Below, piece after piece: positions 27,096 to 40,370 of a stretch of 64,000 nt of DNA; position 1 is the first letter of the stretch, and each line of letters starts with the position of its first letter. Both the position numbers and the translations under genes were made by a program. The DNA comes from Vespula vulgaris (taxonomy: Eukaryota; Arthropoda; Insecta; Hymenoptera; Vespidae). The stretch is from assembly GCF_905475345.1 (NCBI RefSeq), contig NC_066593.1, positions 4,879,774 through 4,943,773 on the forward strand. The letters run 5' to 3'. Under the pieces are notes generated by a model, which was not told the DNA's origin, ran no database searches, and saw nothing but the letters and a program-made list of their open reading frames with translations.

Positions 27096-27177
27096 ATGAC
27101 TAGCGGACAAAGAAACAGATCTGTTGTACATCCGGAACAACGATACGGTTACATGCCGTGCCCTTTGTACGACACAG
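27096..27177 (+). CDS. Possible first coding exon, partner unknown
   Basis: An ATG at 27096 opens 27 codons of well-mixed, non-repetitive sequence (MTSGQRNRSVV... ...GYMPCPLYDT) and ends one base into a codon at a good donor, CACAG|GTGAGA. It may be an alternative start exon of the gene whose other exons lie at 34264-39621. The phase, however, fits only the exons beginning at 38954 and 39407, not those at 34264, 37227 or 38269. It may instead join an exon I missed, or belong to another gene. I do not recognise the peptide. Confidence 0.35.
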
Positions 27178-29110
27178 GTGAGAGAATAATCATTAAAAAT
27201 TCTTCAAAAATTGTCCTTGTTTTCAATGCCTTTTGCTTCTTTTATTTTTCATTTTTCCTTCTTTTTTTTTATGTCTCTTAGTCGCCTCGCACGTTTCGTT
27301 TCTTTGACATACCTGAGACTCGATCTAATATCTAAGCAAGTAATTTTATCTATCTACTTAGATATTTGGCAATTAGTTAATGAAGATTATGTTTTTTTTT
27401 TTTTTTTTTTTTTTTGTTGGAATTGAACGTATTCCTTAAGAGATTGTTTCAATTAATTTAAAATGATTTTCTTCCTTAGCCGATAAGTGACGTAAACCGA
27501 GAGAGCATTTTTCATTTTCTTGGAATGTTTCGAATTCACTAATATAATGCAACAAGATCGATCTATTATTCGTAGTAGTATTCCAATAACATTGTTACCT
27601 ATTAATATTATTCTATCACGTTGATCTAGTATTAGCATATTTAAATATACAGATGGATTATTTGTCGAGAATTTTCTTATTAGCATTCACGACGAATTAC
27701 TTGGCAGATTGATGATACTTGAACGCATCGTTACCAATATCGATATCGATGCATCCAGATTAAAATTTTACCTATCTATTTATCCATTCATCTATCTATC
27801 TATCTATTTATCTATCACGATTCTCGAGTGAAAGGATACGAACGCCTATGATTAAACTGCGTAGAACAAACAAGTTTTCCGTAATGCTCATATGGTTCAC
27901 GTGTTGCACATAAATTGATTAGAACGTCACGTTTCTATGTAACGTATTACTAAGAATATATTATTGAAATCGATTAGTAAGATTTTAATATCACGATTTG
28001 ATTTAATTATTTCTTAAATTCTATCGTAGATATCTCGAACCGATGTCGTCATTAATTTATATTCATTTACATTTGGTAATTATTTCTTTCTTTATTCCTT
28101 TCTTTTTCGCCTCTATACTCTCCATCACGTGCTACCTTGAAATATACTCTACCGTTGTATTTTTTCTTTTTTTTATATAAGATTAAAGAGATTCTAGTAC
28201 AATCGAGATTGGTAGTACAATCGAAAATAATAATTTAATTCGATCGAATTCATTTTCATGTTTTAATTTCGATCGTGTTATGAAACAAGTGGAAAAGATA
28301 GTCAGTCATACAATTATTGATTCGTACTACTTGAATTCTCGAGTAACATATATATAAATATATATGTATATATATATACATGTATAAATGTAATAGTGGA
28401 GTATAAAAAATCGATGGTTCTTACTAGCAGGAAGAGTAATGGTCAATGCTGACCTTTAAGTAAACATAGAGAGCACGTTCATTTCGTATCGAGGAAATAG
28501 GTAAAATTGACAGAAAAAGAACGACAGAAACGGAGAGAGAGAGACAGAGAGAAATAACAAAAATTAAAGCAAATTCGAATGTTTCATAACAGCTATATCT
28601 AAATGCGTGTTGGACGATGTTGATTAAACTAAAATAGAAATGTAATTAAAATGATGGAACGGATGATTAACTAGTCCGGATAAATTCTTTAGAAGGTCAA
28701 TTGTAAGGAGTGACATATTCTTGTTTCGAATTCTAATTCGTTCGAATTGGAATTTTTCTTTTTATTCCATCAACCTCGATATAATGGATACGCTAAATTT
28801 ACGTTTCATTATGTAAATTCTCTTTCATAAACTTTTTTTGGAAGCTTATTAAATAAGATCTGTATAATGTTTTTCATATCGTAGCAGATGGAAATTTTTT
28901 CACAACGATATTCTAAATATTTTTAACTATTATTAAATAGAAATAAAGAACATAAATCTCAGTATGCAGCTAATGAGAATTATCAGTTAAACAATTATAT
29001 GATATTCTTTCGTAAGAATATTATTTTTATTTCTATTTATAGAGAACATCTTATCAAAGTTTAATGAGAAAAATTTAAGACATTCTATATGTCTTATTCA
29101 ATGTATAGAA

Positions 29111-29113
<3 letters not shown>

Positions 29114-29154
<41 letters not shown>
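29114..29154. repeat. (GT)n microsatellite
   Basis: About 20 GT units; such tracts can adopt Z-DNA. Confidence 0.95.
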
Positions 29155-29157
<3 letters not shown>

Positions 29158-29491
29158 CATATGTGTTTATAAGTACGAGTATTTTATAAACGAAAATAAA
29201 TCGAAACTGATTTTCTTTCCAAATACGAGATAAATTAAAGATATGTATACGCGTATTACAACCTATCTCTGATAATTACAATATATATATGTACATACAC
29301 ATATATACTGACGAATGACTATGTATAGTAAAATGCCGCGCCCTACGAACGCGATGAATGCAGATAGCGTGAGCGTATGTACAATATATATCATATAACA
29401 TGTGCGCGGCAAGAAATCGATGAGCACTTGAACTTCATCAAACTTTAACGACGCCATTTACATTACCTGTTATATTGTTCGCATCATATAA

Positions 29492-29526
<35 letters not shown>

Positions 29527-31457
29527 ATATATATACACAATTTTTACTTTTGCTTGATAACGTGTTTTAGTTTTTTTTCTTTATATATATATATATATAT
29601 AAATCTATATACAAGCACAGGATATAAAATATTAAATCCGCGATTATGCTCGTTTAAAAGCCTTTTTTTTCTTTTTCTATTCTTTTTTTTTTTTAAGATA
29701 TTTTATACTCATTAATCCTGAATAGTTAATACCAAGATCACTTAACAAGTTTACTTGGAATCATTTAATTTTAATCTTCCATTAAAGCGCAAAGGAATGA
29801 ACAAATCGAAAATAATCTCCCAATGATTTCTTTCGTGACATTGACAGTTCATCAAACACACGGATATACATGTTGAAAGATACGTCTGTCTTTTAGCATC
29901 CTCAAAAAAGTAGCTATTAATATCTCGATAACTATAGTTCATAAGCTGCTTGCCAAGATTAAGTTCTCAGGGTGAACAGTCCCATAAAGTACATTCGAAC
30001 TGTTAAAACGTAAGTTGCACGCGTGTCGTTTGGCGAACATTTTTTCTGTTTTCTTTTTCTTTCTCGAATCGTTTCACGAGAGTTTCGTGAACAATTCGAT
30101 CTGCTTGATTGCAAAGTGCATGTACGTAGTACGTTCTCTCAAGTGTTTGTATTGTGCGAAAAACGAATAAAGTAATACAAATAAAAGGACAAGAAGAAAA
30201 ATAAAAACAGCAGGTAAATATGAAACCTGAACAAAAAATCAAACAAAGAAAAAGAAAAATACAGAAAACGAACGAAAAAGCTTTTATGTTCAAACAAATT
30301 TTTGTGTTTCGACACACCAAAAAAAAAAAAAAAAAAAAGAAAAAAAAACAGAAAAAAAAGCAACAAAATTTCGATTCTCTATTAACAGTTCTGGAATTTT
30401 CTACGGGAAGAGAATAAAAAAGATATGTGTGTTCCCTTTTTAAGAACTGTCCATTTATTTTTGGAAACGAACGTAAAAGCAATGCGATAGTCTCATATTT
30501 CACGTAACTTTGATGATATAGGAAAAAAAGAGACGAAAAGCTAGAGCGTGAGAGAAAGAGAGGCAAAGCGATCGTAGATAAATCTAAGAGACATCCAATT
30601 CAATATCCAAAATGTAAACTGGCCGATGTGTGTTTCTCGTTTGAATTCGAAGAGTTTGCCAACTCTTAGTAGCAAAGCCATAAATTCTTCCAAGTAGTAG
30701 TACAATCGTGACGAGAGAAAGAATGGCCGATTTTTTGTCCACGTATCTCCTTCTACCTCCCTTTTCCTCACCCTCACCCTCACCCCTCTCTCTCTTTCTC
30801 TCTCTCTCTCTAACTCTCTTTCTCTCTCTGTCTCTCCTTCTCTCTTTTTCTGTCTACCTTTCCGTCGTCAATGTTTCGCGAAGCGTAAACTTCAAGTAAA
30901 AACGTTTTCCTCCGTTCAAGAGAGTGCCAAAATTCGTGCGTCAGGAGTGACTTTTGGCAAGCTACTAGAGGACAGAGACGGGCCTCCCGTCGAGATCTTG
31001 ATCTCGAACACAGAAAAAGATAGAGGAATCGTTTCGTTTAATTTATCTATTCTTTTTTTCCCTTTTTTTTTCATTCTTTCTTTCTTTTTTTTTGTCTTTT
31101 CATCATCGTCTAAGATAAAACACCAAAGAATTTTTTCAAGAACAGCTCTGGAATGTTAGAACTGTTCGATTAGCATTGCGACTGTTATTGGAGAAAGATT
31201 GTACGATTTTTTTTTTTTTGCAAAGAATCCTATCATTAATATATCGACGAGACGTTAATTCATAATAATACGCGAAAGATCGTAATAACTTAATACGTAT
31301 ACTTTATTTGTAAAAAAAAAAGAAAAAAAATATATATAGAGTTGTTTTCGATTATCGTACACACTTGTTTGTTGATAGTTATAATCGCCTTGTTACATCG
31401 ATCGATAAAAACGAAGTATGTTGATGATCGAAGAAAATAAAGAAATAAAGAAATAAA

Positions 31458-31461
31458 TGAA

Positions 31462-31502
<41 letters not shown>
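31458..31502. repeat. (AAT)n microsatellite
   Basis: About 15 AAT units. Confidence 0.9.
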
Positions 31503-31506
<4 letters not shown>

Positions 31507-34263
31507 ATAAAATAATCTAGAAGAAAACGAAGTATTCCGAACATTAAAACGGGGATTAAGAAATTCTCAAACATATTACGACGTTTCGTATTAAAAGACC
31601 ACCTAAAGAGACCCACTTTTCTACAGCCCTGGTTAAGCTTTGCGACGCCTCACGTACGTTCTGGCAGTGAGGGGGTGCCACTCGTGCGGAATAGCGTGAT
31701 CCTAGAATCGCTCTCTTCCTCCCTCCCGCCCTCTTTTATTTTCACTTGATCATCCATCAAGTTCTTTCTATTTCTTCCTATTCCTAGTTCTGGAGTATTC
31801 GCAGTATTCGTTCATTTACGAGCTAGCTACGAAAAGAAAACTTCAGGGCCGTAATCGGTTTTCTTCGATCGCGAGATCGAAGAAAGAGGAAGAGAATTTA
31901 TCATTGGTTTCTTTTCTTTGCCTTCTCTTTTTTTCCTCGTTCACTGGATAACAAAGTGACCTTCTACGGAAGCCCAGGAAGAAACCTTGACGATCTACCT
32001 AGAGCGAGACCAACTGGTGCATCACGTAACTCGTGAATATTTCAATATAATATCGATCTACCGGTGTGTCGAACACGTGCTACGTGAGTGTCAGTATATC
32101 TCTAAAGAAATAAAAACAGAGCAGTCTGTGTTCTTTTTCCAATCTGTGGTGTACGTACATACGTCATGGAATGAGAACGTTTTTTTTGCCCCCTGCCTTT
32201 TTTTCATTTCTTCTTTTTTTTTTCTTTCTTTCTTTTTTCTCTTTCCCCTCTTTTTCCCTGGTGTATCCCTGTCGTGTATATTACTCCACTTGTCTTTTCC
32301 TGTACGCGTAGCTAAAAGCTATATCTCTGACGTCCTATCATAAAACGTGGCCGAGTGTACTAGTGTCTTACATGTCAGGAATAACTTGAAAACAAAACAA
32401 ACAAGCAAAAACAAACAAACAAACACGAGATAAACAAGGACATCAAGATGTAATCCTAATTAACGACCGAAAACATACATTAATAACGTGTCTCTTTATG
32501 TATGGTTCCATGTGCTTATTACTCACAACAGATCTTGCCTTTCGCCGCTTTTTAAACTTTTTATCGACGATCGTCACCCTTTGCCAAGACACTTTTCGCG
32601 CAGTCCAAGAGAGAGATAGAGAGGGGAGGAGAGAAAGAGGGAGAGGGAGAGAGAGATAGAGAAATAGAGAGACAGACGGACAGACAGACAGAGAGAAAGA
32701 GAGAGAAAAAGCAAGAGAAAAAAAAAGAAAAAAGTTGGACAACGCATGGAAACGATAGGAACATCTCAGCCCTCACCCCACCAATTGTCAGGATATTCAA
32801 GAGTTGGTCATTGATTAATTCAAAAGTCGGAGGAAAACTATGCGGTGGTCCGACCTATAGTGGTAATAGTAGTAGTGGTAGTAGCCGTACTAGTAGTAGT
32901 AATAATAATGGCAGTGCTAGTAGTAGTTTCCTGGACGTTCGATTTATAATCCGGAATGAGATTCAGCGAGTGTACGTGACACCTTCGTTCGAAGAAAAAC
33001 AGGTACAGAAGGAATTTGCGATTCGATCTAGGTAATCGCAATGACCTAGATGCCAATTTATCTATGTTACGTACTGATCATAGAACCTGGACTGGATTGA
33101 TCTTCCGTCCTTGAGAGAATATTCCTGCTGTTCTAAATTTACGCGATTAAAGATGGAAAAAGTAAGTGAAAGATCGTACAACTTTCCACGGCCATTTTCT
33201 CGTTTGTGTCAATTTCAAACGATTCGGGTTCTTTTTTTTCTTACGGATCGTTAATTAGCGAATTAGCATTAACGCGCGTTGGGATGATAGAAGCGTGGGA
33301 GGATAACGAGATCAAACGATTAGCCAACAGGTTGATAAAGAGTCCTCCGTTAAAGCCAAATGATTCAGAAACTAGATGGTCGAGGTGGGCGAAACGTTTT
33401 CGCCCGAGTGAACATAGCATAACCGTTTTGAATTTGGCTCGTTGAAGGAAAGAAGGAAGGGCGAAGAAGAGGAGGAGGAGGAGGAGGAGGAGGAGGAGGA
33501 GAGGTTACGTTCGATCTGGCAGTATCGAGTCGACAGTCCAATCGTGCGCGAACTGGTTAGGTTTCTAGTTCTTCTTTCTCACCGTTCACTCACCGAGGTC
33601 AAGGTTCAATAGAAGCGAAAAGTATACGGTCGATGAACGCGTAAATAGTTTGGATAGTTTGTACCTGTTCGACTATACGGCATCTTTCTCTTTCTCTGTA
33701 TCTCTCTCTCTCTCTCTCTCTCTCTATCCCGTCTCGCACCATCCCCTCCTCATTCCATCTCTTACGTTGCATAGATCAAAACTTAAGTTCAGAGTAAACC
33801 GAAATAGTTGGAAAAACCGTAGGGAAGACGGAGTTCTAAATAAGTAAACTATCGCCAATAGGGAAATTCCTCTTCGAGCATAAAATATGAGGGATGATTA
33901 TTCCAAGATCTTTGCATAGTACGATATCGATAAAGAATGAGGGAGTCAACGGGGATTAACGGTGCGCGATGGCTCGCGCATCAAACACGTTCTATTATGC
34001 ATATACATTACACACACGGGACGAATGAAATGATTTGGTAAAGGCATCGTCGTGTGTCAAACTGCACTATCGAAACGAAAATTCTAAAAAATAAAAAAAG
34101 AAAAGAAAAAAGAAAGAAAACAACACCAACAACAACAAACGAGAACGACGAGTTCAAGTATCATCATCGTCATTGCTTTTGCGTTGCTTTCTACCAAGTT
34201 TACATGTCATCGATTATCTAACCGATCTAGTCGAGGAGGAAAAAATTTTGATCAGCATCAATC

Positions 34264-37200
34264 ATGAATCTTATGTTCCGCAAGAACTTCGGCGTGGAGA
34301 AGGGTGCCGGTGGTGGTTTAACGGGAGCCGGAGGTGGTGTGGGAGGAGGATTGGGCGACAGTAAACTCGGCGGGACGTACGGAGGAAGCGTTGGTGGAGG
34401 AGGAGGAGGAGTTTATGGTGGAACGTGCTTGGGTCTTGGGAATCGTTACGGTATAACAAGAGTTCCTGGTCAATCTGTGGTACCAGGACGTGGACCGATA
34501 AGACGTAGCAGGGAATTTGGCTATTTTCCGTCGATGGGCGATCACGAGCATCAGAGTTTCGGATATCGAACTCATCTCTTCCTATCGCCGCCCACAGGTG
34601 GACCGCTCGGTGCACCACCCGATTCCGATGCCGGCGAACGACTGGGGCCGTCGCCCCGCCGTAACTCTGGGCCGCATGTTATCAAGTGGGGAGGTGGTGG
34701 GGCTAACTCCGGTACAGCGCAAGGCCCAGCCTCGGCCAATCAGACCAAGAGGAAGCAGAATCAGCAATCGAAGGAGCCGTCCGAGCCGCCAACGCCGACT
34801 GCCTCTAGACAGGTATCACGCTTTATTACATCGATTTCGAGTCTTTCAATTTTAACAGGCAAATATATCCTTACCGACTCGCTTAAACCCCCTTTACGAT
34901 CGAATAGCCAGCAAACGTCTACTTTAATCCTATCTCCTATACCTCTATATTTCTCAAATTCCATCCGCGTGTACCTACTATGTGTATTTTTATCGAACAG
35001 ACTCGTTACATAATCTCTACAATTTTCCATCCCATCTTAACGTTTACTTCAATCGCGATACGCGATTAGGTGTCCGCTTAATTCACGTGTTCCAGTAGAA
35101 CGAAAGTTTATACCACACGTAAAGACCCAATGAAAATGTATGAGATGTTTAAAGACTCGTTGTAACATCTCACGCGATATCTTCATAAAATTCGCAAAAA
35201 CCCTCTAATGCCGACAAACTAATGCGTGACGATATTTCATAGCAAATCGCGGTTTCGTGCCGACCGTAGCGTTTCGGGTGTTAATGCACGCGTCATGCTA
35301 ATTTTGAATATATTACTGCGTACATATACATACGTATATACATACATATATATATATATTTATTTTAAAAACGTGCCATATAATTACGGCCAAGTTCGCA
35401 AACGCGTGCATTTAAAACCAATGAGACTTTAGAAATCGAATACTCGTTGTGCGTGACATTGTTACAATTCGTACTACATGATTCATGACTGCACCACAAT
35501 TATTATACCGCATTATGAATCACGAAAGGAGAGGGCTAAATTAGACAGACAAGAACAGAACGGTCGCGTTAACAATTCCATTAGGAAATTTTAAAGGTAC
35601 CGATAACGAATATACACCAGCTCTAACTCGTACTAGAAAACATTTTTTGCATTCCGCATACCGGGTGTTCCCTGAAATAAATCGAAATCGAAATTTCCGA
35701 ATAGGTATATATATATATATATATATATATCATTCGCCGAATTCACAAAAATTATCGTAATCGTATCGCGACGTACGATACGATAATAAACTTTGACGTT
35801 GAAATTTCCTTTAAAATTATTTTCATGATCAAAATGTTTCGATTATTTCATAGACTCCCTTTATAAAGGAATTCGTTAGACTTCCCGATCTTCGTTCTAA
35901 ATTCTTATCTGACGTTGGGCGAAACGATCGGTTGGTTTTGTTTCGTTTCGTTTCGTTTAGTTTCGAAACAAATCACGTGAAACGGAACGTGGAAGGTGCA
36001 TTACGACCCGTCGTCGATTTGAGAGGATAATTTTACAAGGACGAGAGAAGTTATAGAGAGGAAACGGCGAATACCTACGTGTACCGTGCAATGTAGCATA
36101 AAGTTACACCTACACAAAATCGAACGGCACGCAAAGTCCCTATCTTATTGCACGCCATAGTGAATCTTTGCGACGTACCGTAAATTTCGAGAGGAGACTT
36201 CGTGTTATACCCTACAAAATCTTTCCCCCATTTTCTCCGATTATCTCCATACGTGTCATTTCAATTTGATTCTTTATCGTTCAACAAAGACGTACAATAC
36301 GTCTTAATAATTTTTCATTTTCCTATAATACTTATATGTGCGCGATCCAACAAATTAGAGCCAAAAAAGTATTCTACGAATATCAGTAATATCAATCCAT
36401 TTCGTTCGTCAAAGCCAATTAAATAATTTATTTCTTACGAAATCGTAAAAAAAGTCGTATACATGTATATGTATAAGTGAAGATAATTTACACGTAAAGT
36501 CGTGTGAGATAGAAAAAAAATAATAATAATAATACGGAATATCGATCGGGAATGGAGACATTTTAGTTCTACGAGCCAATCGATAATATACGAGTGTATG
36601 TGTGTAATGAGATCGACGATGACGAGAAATTCCTTTGGTCAGGATCACGCACAAGAAAGAAAATAAAAATTATAAGTAGATATTCTAAATCGAAATTTAC
36701 ATAAATACGTATTACTTCTTCGCTAATTTTTTTTTTCCCTATTCTTTTTTATTCATAGTACTATCAGAACAAATTATCTACGACAGATTTATTTTCTTTT
36801 TTTAAACATTTTTCTCAAAGTCGCGAACAGGTTCGCGAGTAAAGAAAATTATGAATCTAGTTACTTTCTCACGATCGATATAAAACTCGAATACCAAGAT
36901 CGATCTTAGAGAGAAAGAGACGGAGAGAGAGCAAGAGACACACACACACATATATATATATACATATGTACAACGAGAACGTATATATACACACACAGTA
37001 GTTATTGACCAAATTTATACATAATAGTAACAATAGTAACAGAATAGTAGTAATAGTAATAGCAGTAATAAAGATCTTTCAAACTTCTAACAATTTATTT
37101 TTTTTTCCTCCCAAAAAAAAAATCAGACAGAGAAAAGCAAGTTGATCGCCACCTCGTTAAACAATTCTCGGTACGATTAATAAAATTGACGGAATCGATT

Positions 37201-37969
37201 GGAAACTCTTTCATCGATATTTCCAGGTGTCCTTTAGCGGCAACAGATCTTCCGGTGCCTATACACCCCTCGTTGTATCCGGTAATAGTCCACCACGTGG
37301 TGAACCGATCTCCCTGGCAACCTTGGATCGAGACTGCTTCATTATACCACTTGCGTCATTGGAAAGATTTTTACCAGCTGGCGTACCGGTAGGTTTACCC
37401 TTTCGAATGATCCAACTTTCAATATTGCAAATATTTCCGATTTTCAACAATAACAACAAACGACTACGACGAAAACAACAGGAAAGAAATTCTTGAAACA
37501 AGACGAACAACACGTTCGACGTTCGAACTTGATTACTTTGAGTTAACCCTTTGAACTCGGACATGCGAGAGTAAAACGAAGAAATAATTGTTGTTTCTCT
37601 CTTTCTTTCTTTATTTTGTTGTAGCGATACTAAACGAATAAATAAAAACGACTACTGAGAAATATGGCAAGAAAAACAAGCGATTGTTTGTTTTTATCTC
37701 AGAACTGACGTAAAAGACAAATACGTCACAAGTTTCTTTTTTAAGAAAATTCGTATCGTCGACTATTGTGACATACGTGTTGAAAGGGTTAGAGAAAAGA
37801 AATTCTCGTTTCAAGGTTGAAAGCTAGATCGTCTAAAATCAGAGTATGTAGGTACTTACTTGCACGTTCGAAACGAGCGAGTGTGCACCTGTTAAAACTG
37901 GAATGTTCAAGTTTGTAACAAGAGAGAGAGAGAGAGAGATAAATAGACAGACAAACAGACAGATAGTTA

Positions 37970-38015
<46 letters not shown>

Positions 38016-39621
38016 TCCACGCGCACATCAACCTTGTACGTACGAACGTCTTAGATTTAAAAATAGACGAAACTAAGTACTCGTGGCGGTTCGTGCACAA
38101 TAAAATTGAATCACTTCGGATTTTAACTAACAACGTAGGTACTTCTATTGCGTAAGAGGTTCCAATCAAAAATAACCCTGAAGGATATTATTTCCCATTT
38201 TCATTCTATTTAAATATCTTCACCATTTTGTTTAATAAATGTTCGATCATTCGTTTTGTTGATTAAAGAGCGCACCAATAGCGGACAAGAAAAGATCGGG
38301 CAGCCCACTGTCGATTCTCGAGGTCGAGGACCCAAAGCAATGTGTTCTTGTCCATTTCATGACACCGTTGGAACCCTTGGATCCATTGGTAGAGTCTCCT
38401 GTTTCACGGCCACTCGTACTGCAACGCGACACCGCCGCGGAACTCGTCGCTGAAATAGCCCCTTCCGCCTCCCAAAGTATTTTACTCACGAACATGGAAA
38501 AGAACGGTTAGTGGATTTAAAAACAATCTGCATGTACTTCTCTAGGTATGTATCCATTTTAACGTAGAATTTAACAAAAAATATTCGATCCCGTCTGACT
38601 GAATAAACGTAATAGTCTTTTTGACTGCAATCGTTTATTATATCTTATTAAATTTAATATATATGTATATGTATACGTATATACATATAGCTGTCGAACT
38701 TGTAAAATATATATAACTTAGAAAAAGTCCTCTAAAAAAAAAAGAAAAAGAAAAAATTTTTTCACCTATGTTCGCAATATATTACTCATCCGCAATTAAT
38801 AGAATCTACCGTTATAGCAAAACACTCTATGTATATACATATATACACACACACACACACCGATATACATAACCGATAAGATGAAAACGATCTAAGCAAG
38901 TTATCTTCCTGTATAGCCAGATTACATGAGTTTATTTTCTTTGACTATTACAGCGGATTTCCCGTTCATAACGTACTATCTAATAAATAAGCAGAACACG
39001 GATCCTCTAGATTTTTACAACGAGGTTCAATGCGCGGCCTTGAGGAAGTTCGATCCGCGTGACCTCAGATACGCGGCCAGCCATACTTTGGACCTGTTCA
39101 ACGAAGTAGCGACGATAGCCAGACCACCGTTGGAACCACCCGGTGGGAGACCACCTATTCCGTCCACCGGCTACATAGTCTCGATCTTCAAAGTGTTTGA
39201 GGGTGACGACGGCCTCAAGTTCGAGCAAAATTGGCTCTATTGGAGCGGTACTACAAATACGATGATTTTTTTCTTCTTTCTTTTTCGAATAATCGATCTG
39301 ATCTGGATCGATTATCCGATTTCCCTCTTTTTTTTTTTTTTTGTTATTTCTTTTCTTTTTTTTTCTTAATCTCTATTTTTGTTTTGCAACAACTTATTGA
39401 TTGCAGGTGCCCGAATGATGTACCGATATCTACCGAAATCGGTAGGCCTAAGGCGTATAACTCTTCATAAGTCGATGTCACAGGGTGACAAGATGTATCT
39501 ACTGATCTGCGAATGTTCGCAACTGCAAGACAATCTATCCGCGGCGGCGATATTGCTGCCGGCATTGCGCGCTCGATTATGCGGATACATCGGCCTTTAC
39601 AGGCCTTCCGTATGCTTCTGA
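34264..39621 (+). CDS. Conserved-looking protein of unknown function, 485 residues, five coding exons
   Basis: Coding exons are 34264-34812, 37227-37388, 38269-38506, 38954-39247 and 39407-39621. All joins are GT-AG and all phases agree. Residues 1-60 are Gly-rich (GAGGGVGGGLGDSK, then a GGGGGG run) and probably disordered. A basic, Ser/Pro/Gln-rich stretch (about 120-183) has an RRNS phosphosite-like motif and a KRKQNQQSK patch. Exons 2-5 (184-485) look globular, with hydrophobic segments such as CFIIPLASLERFLPAG, QCVLVHFMTPLEPLDPLV and DKMYLLICECSQLQ. I see no signal peptide, no transmembrane span and no catalytic motif I can name. I do not recognise the family; an intracellular adaptor or scaffold would fit but is only a guess. 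The start is the first in-frame ATG in this exon, and a second Met lies three codons later. Long upstream non-coding DNA points to several leaders or isoforms. Confidence 0.85.
34813..37226 (+). other. First intron of the 485-residue protein gene
   Basis: 2.4 kb with no coding exon seen. It has a short TA run (about 35706-35730), TTTCG pentamers (35937-35965) and GA/CA repeats at 36910-36960. Sequence resembling a transposon end (ACCGGGTGTTCCCTGAAAT, from about 35659) is also present. The intron after exon 2 (37389-38268) holds (GA)n at 37976-38010. Confidence 0.6.
37976..38010. repeat. (GA)n microsatellite
   Basis: About 17 GA units in the second intron of the 485-residue protein gene, with another GA run 50 bases upstream. 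Confidence 0.9.
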
Positions 39622-39656
39622 TTTCCTCAGAAATGCTCGACGTTGTATATCATACG

Positions 39657-39760
39657 CAGGGACGTAACTAGGTGAGCCAAAAAAAAATGATGGGTGCTGA
39701 ATTATCGGGTTCGGCTCTGCGTATAAAACAAGAGCGATCGAATATTTGAATAAACTTGAA

Positions 39761-39791
<31 letters not shown>

Positions 39792-40370
39792 TTTTCTCTC
39801 TAATAGATCTTTATCAATTTTTTCAAAAATATTACTGCGGTATTATCGAATGTACGGAGTTATCTCTCGATGATATCTGTATATACTAATAAGAATTGTA
39901 CACAACAAGAGTGTACCATTCGGTATATCTACATTCTTTTAGAATGCTAACAATTCTTTTTCTTTTCACTAGAAACTTATCCGATTTTTCTAGTATCGTT
40001 CGAGATCGTACGAGAGAATGCAGAGACGAGGTTCGTAGTTTAAAAAATTTCTTATAAAGTGTGGTCTTTATCGCTCCGTCGGGTAACTCGAAGGAAAGAG
40101 AGGGAAAATGGAACGTCGAAGAGATCTTTCGATGCGCTAAAAAAGAGAAAGAAAAAGAAAAAGAAAAAGAAAAAGAAAAAAGGAGGAAGAAAAAAAGGAA
40201 AGAAAGGAAGGAAGAAAGAAAGCGTAGAAAATCAATACTTCGCACGTATTCGCTTCGGACGAAATTTGAGGTAAAAAAATAAAAAATGAAAAAAAAATTA
40301 CTTAAAAAAAAAAAAACAGAAAAGAAAAAGAAATCTCAATCTCTATCGTCTGCGCTCGCCTAGTTACGCC
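39657..40370. mobile_element. Short class II-like element with terminal inverted repeats (MITE candidate)
   Basis: CAGGGACGTAACTAGGTGAGC at the left edge matches, at 15 of 17 core positions, the reverse complement of GCTCGCCTAGTTACGCC at 40354-40370. The CAGGG(A/C)CGTAACTAG style of terminus is typical of DNA transposons. The 700-bp interior has no transposase and is low complexity (CT and GAAAAA runs), so it would be a non-autonomous copy. It starts only 36 bases after the stop codon of the 485-residue protein. Target-site duplications were not established. Confidence 0.5.
39749..39754 (+). terminator. Candidate poly(A) signal AATAAA
   Basis: AATAAA lies 128 bases after the stop at 39621 and is the first canonical signal downstream of it. 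It falls inside the inverted-repeat element, and a CT/T-rich downstream sequence follows at 39762-39800. Confidence 0.45.

Larger units (their letters stand above)
27178..34263. other. Non-coding intron/leader DNA before the 485-residue gene
   Basis: No supported coding exon. It includes (GT)n at 29114-29154, poly-A at about 30318-30360, (AAT)n at 31458-31502, GA-rich blocks (32600-32720) and (GGA)n at 33471-33501. The section from about 31620 to 34263 is GC-richer and unlike the AT-rich introns, so it probably contains 5'-UTR sequence and a second promoter for the gene that starts coding at 34264. Confidence 0.45.

Noticed and set aside
30003..30566. 187-codon minus-strand frame rich in Phe
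   Set aside because: It crosses poly-A/GAAAA blocks; composition is repeat-driven and no splice or start signal supports it.
34271..34855. Open frames on both strands over the first exon of the 485-residue gene
   Set aside because: GC-rich coding DNA leaves other frames open; only the frame from 34264 splices in phase through all five exons.
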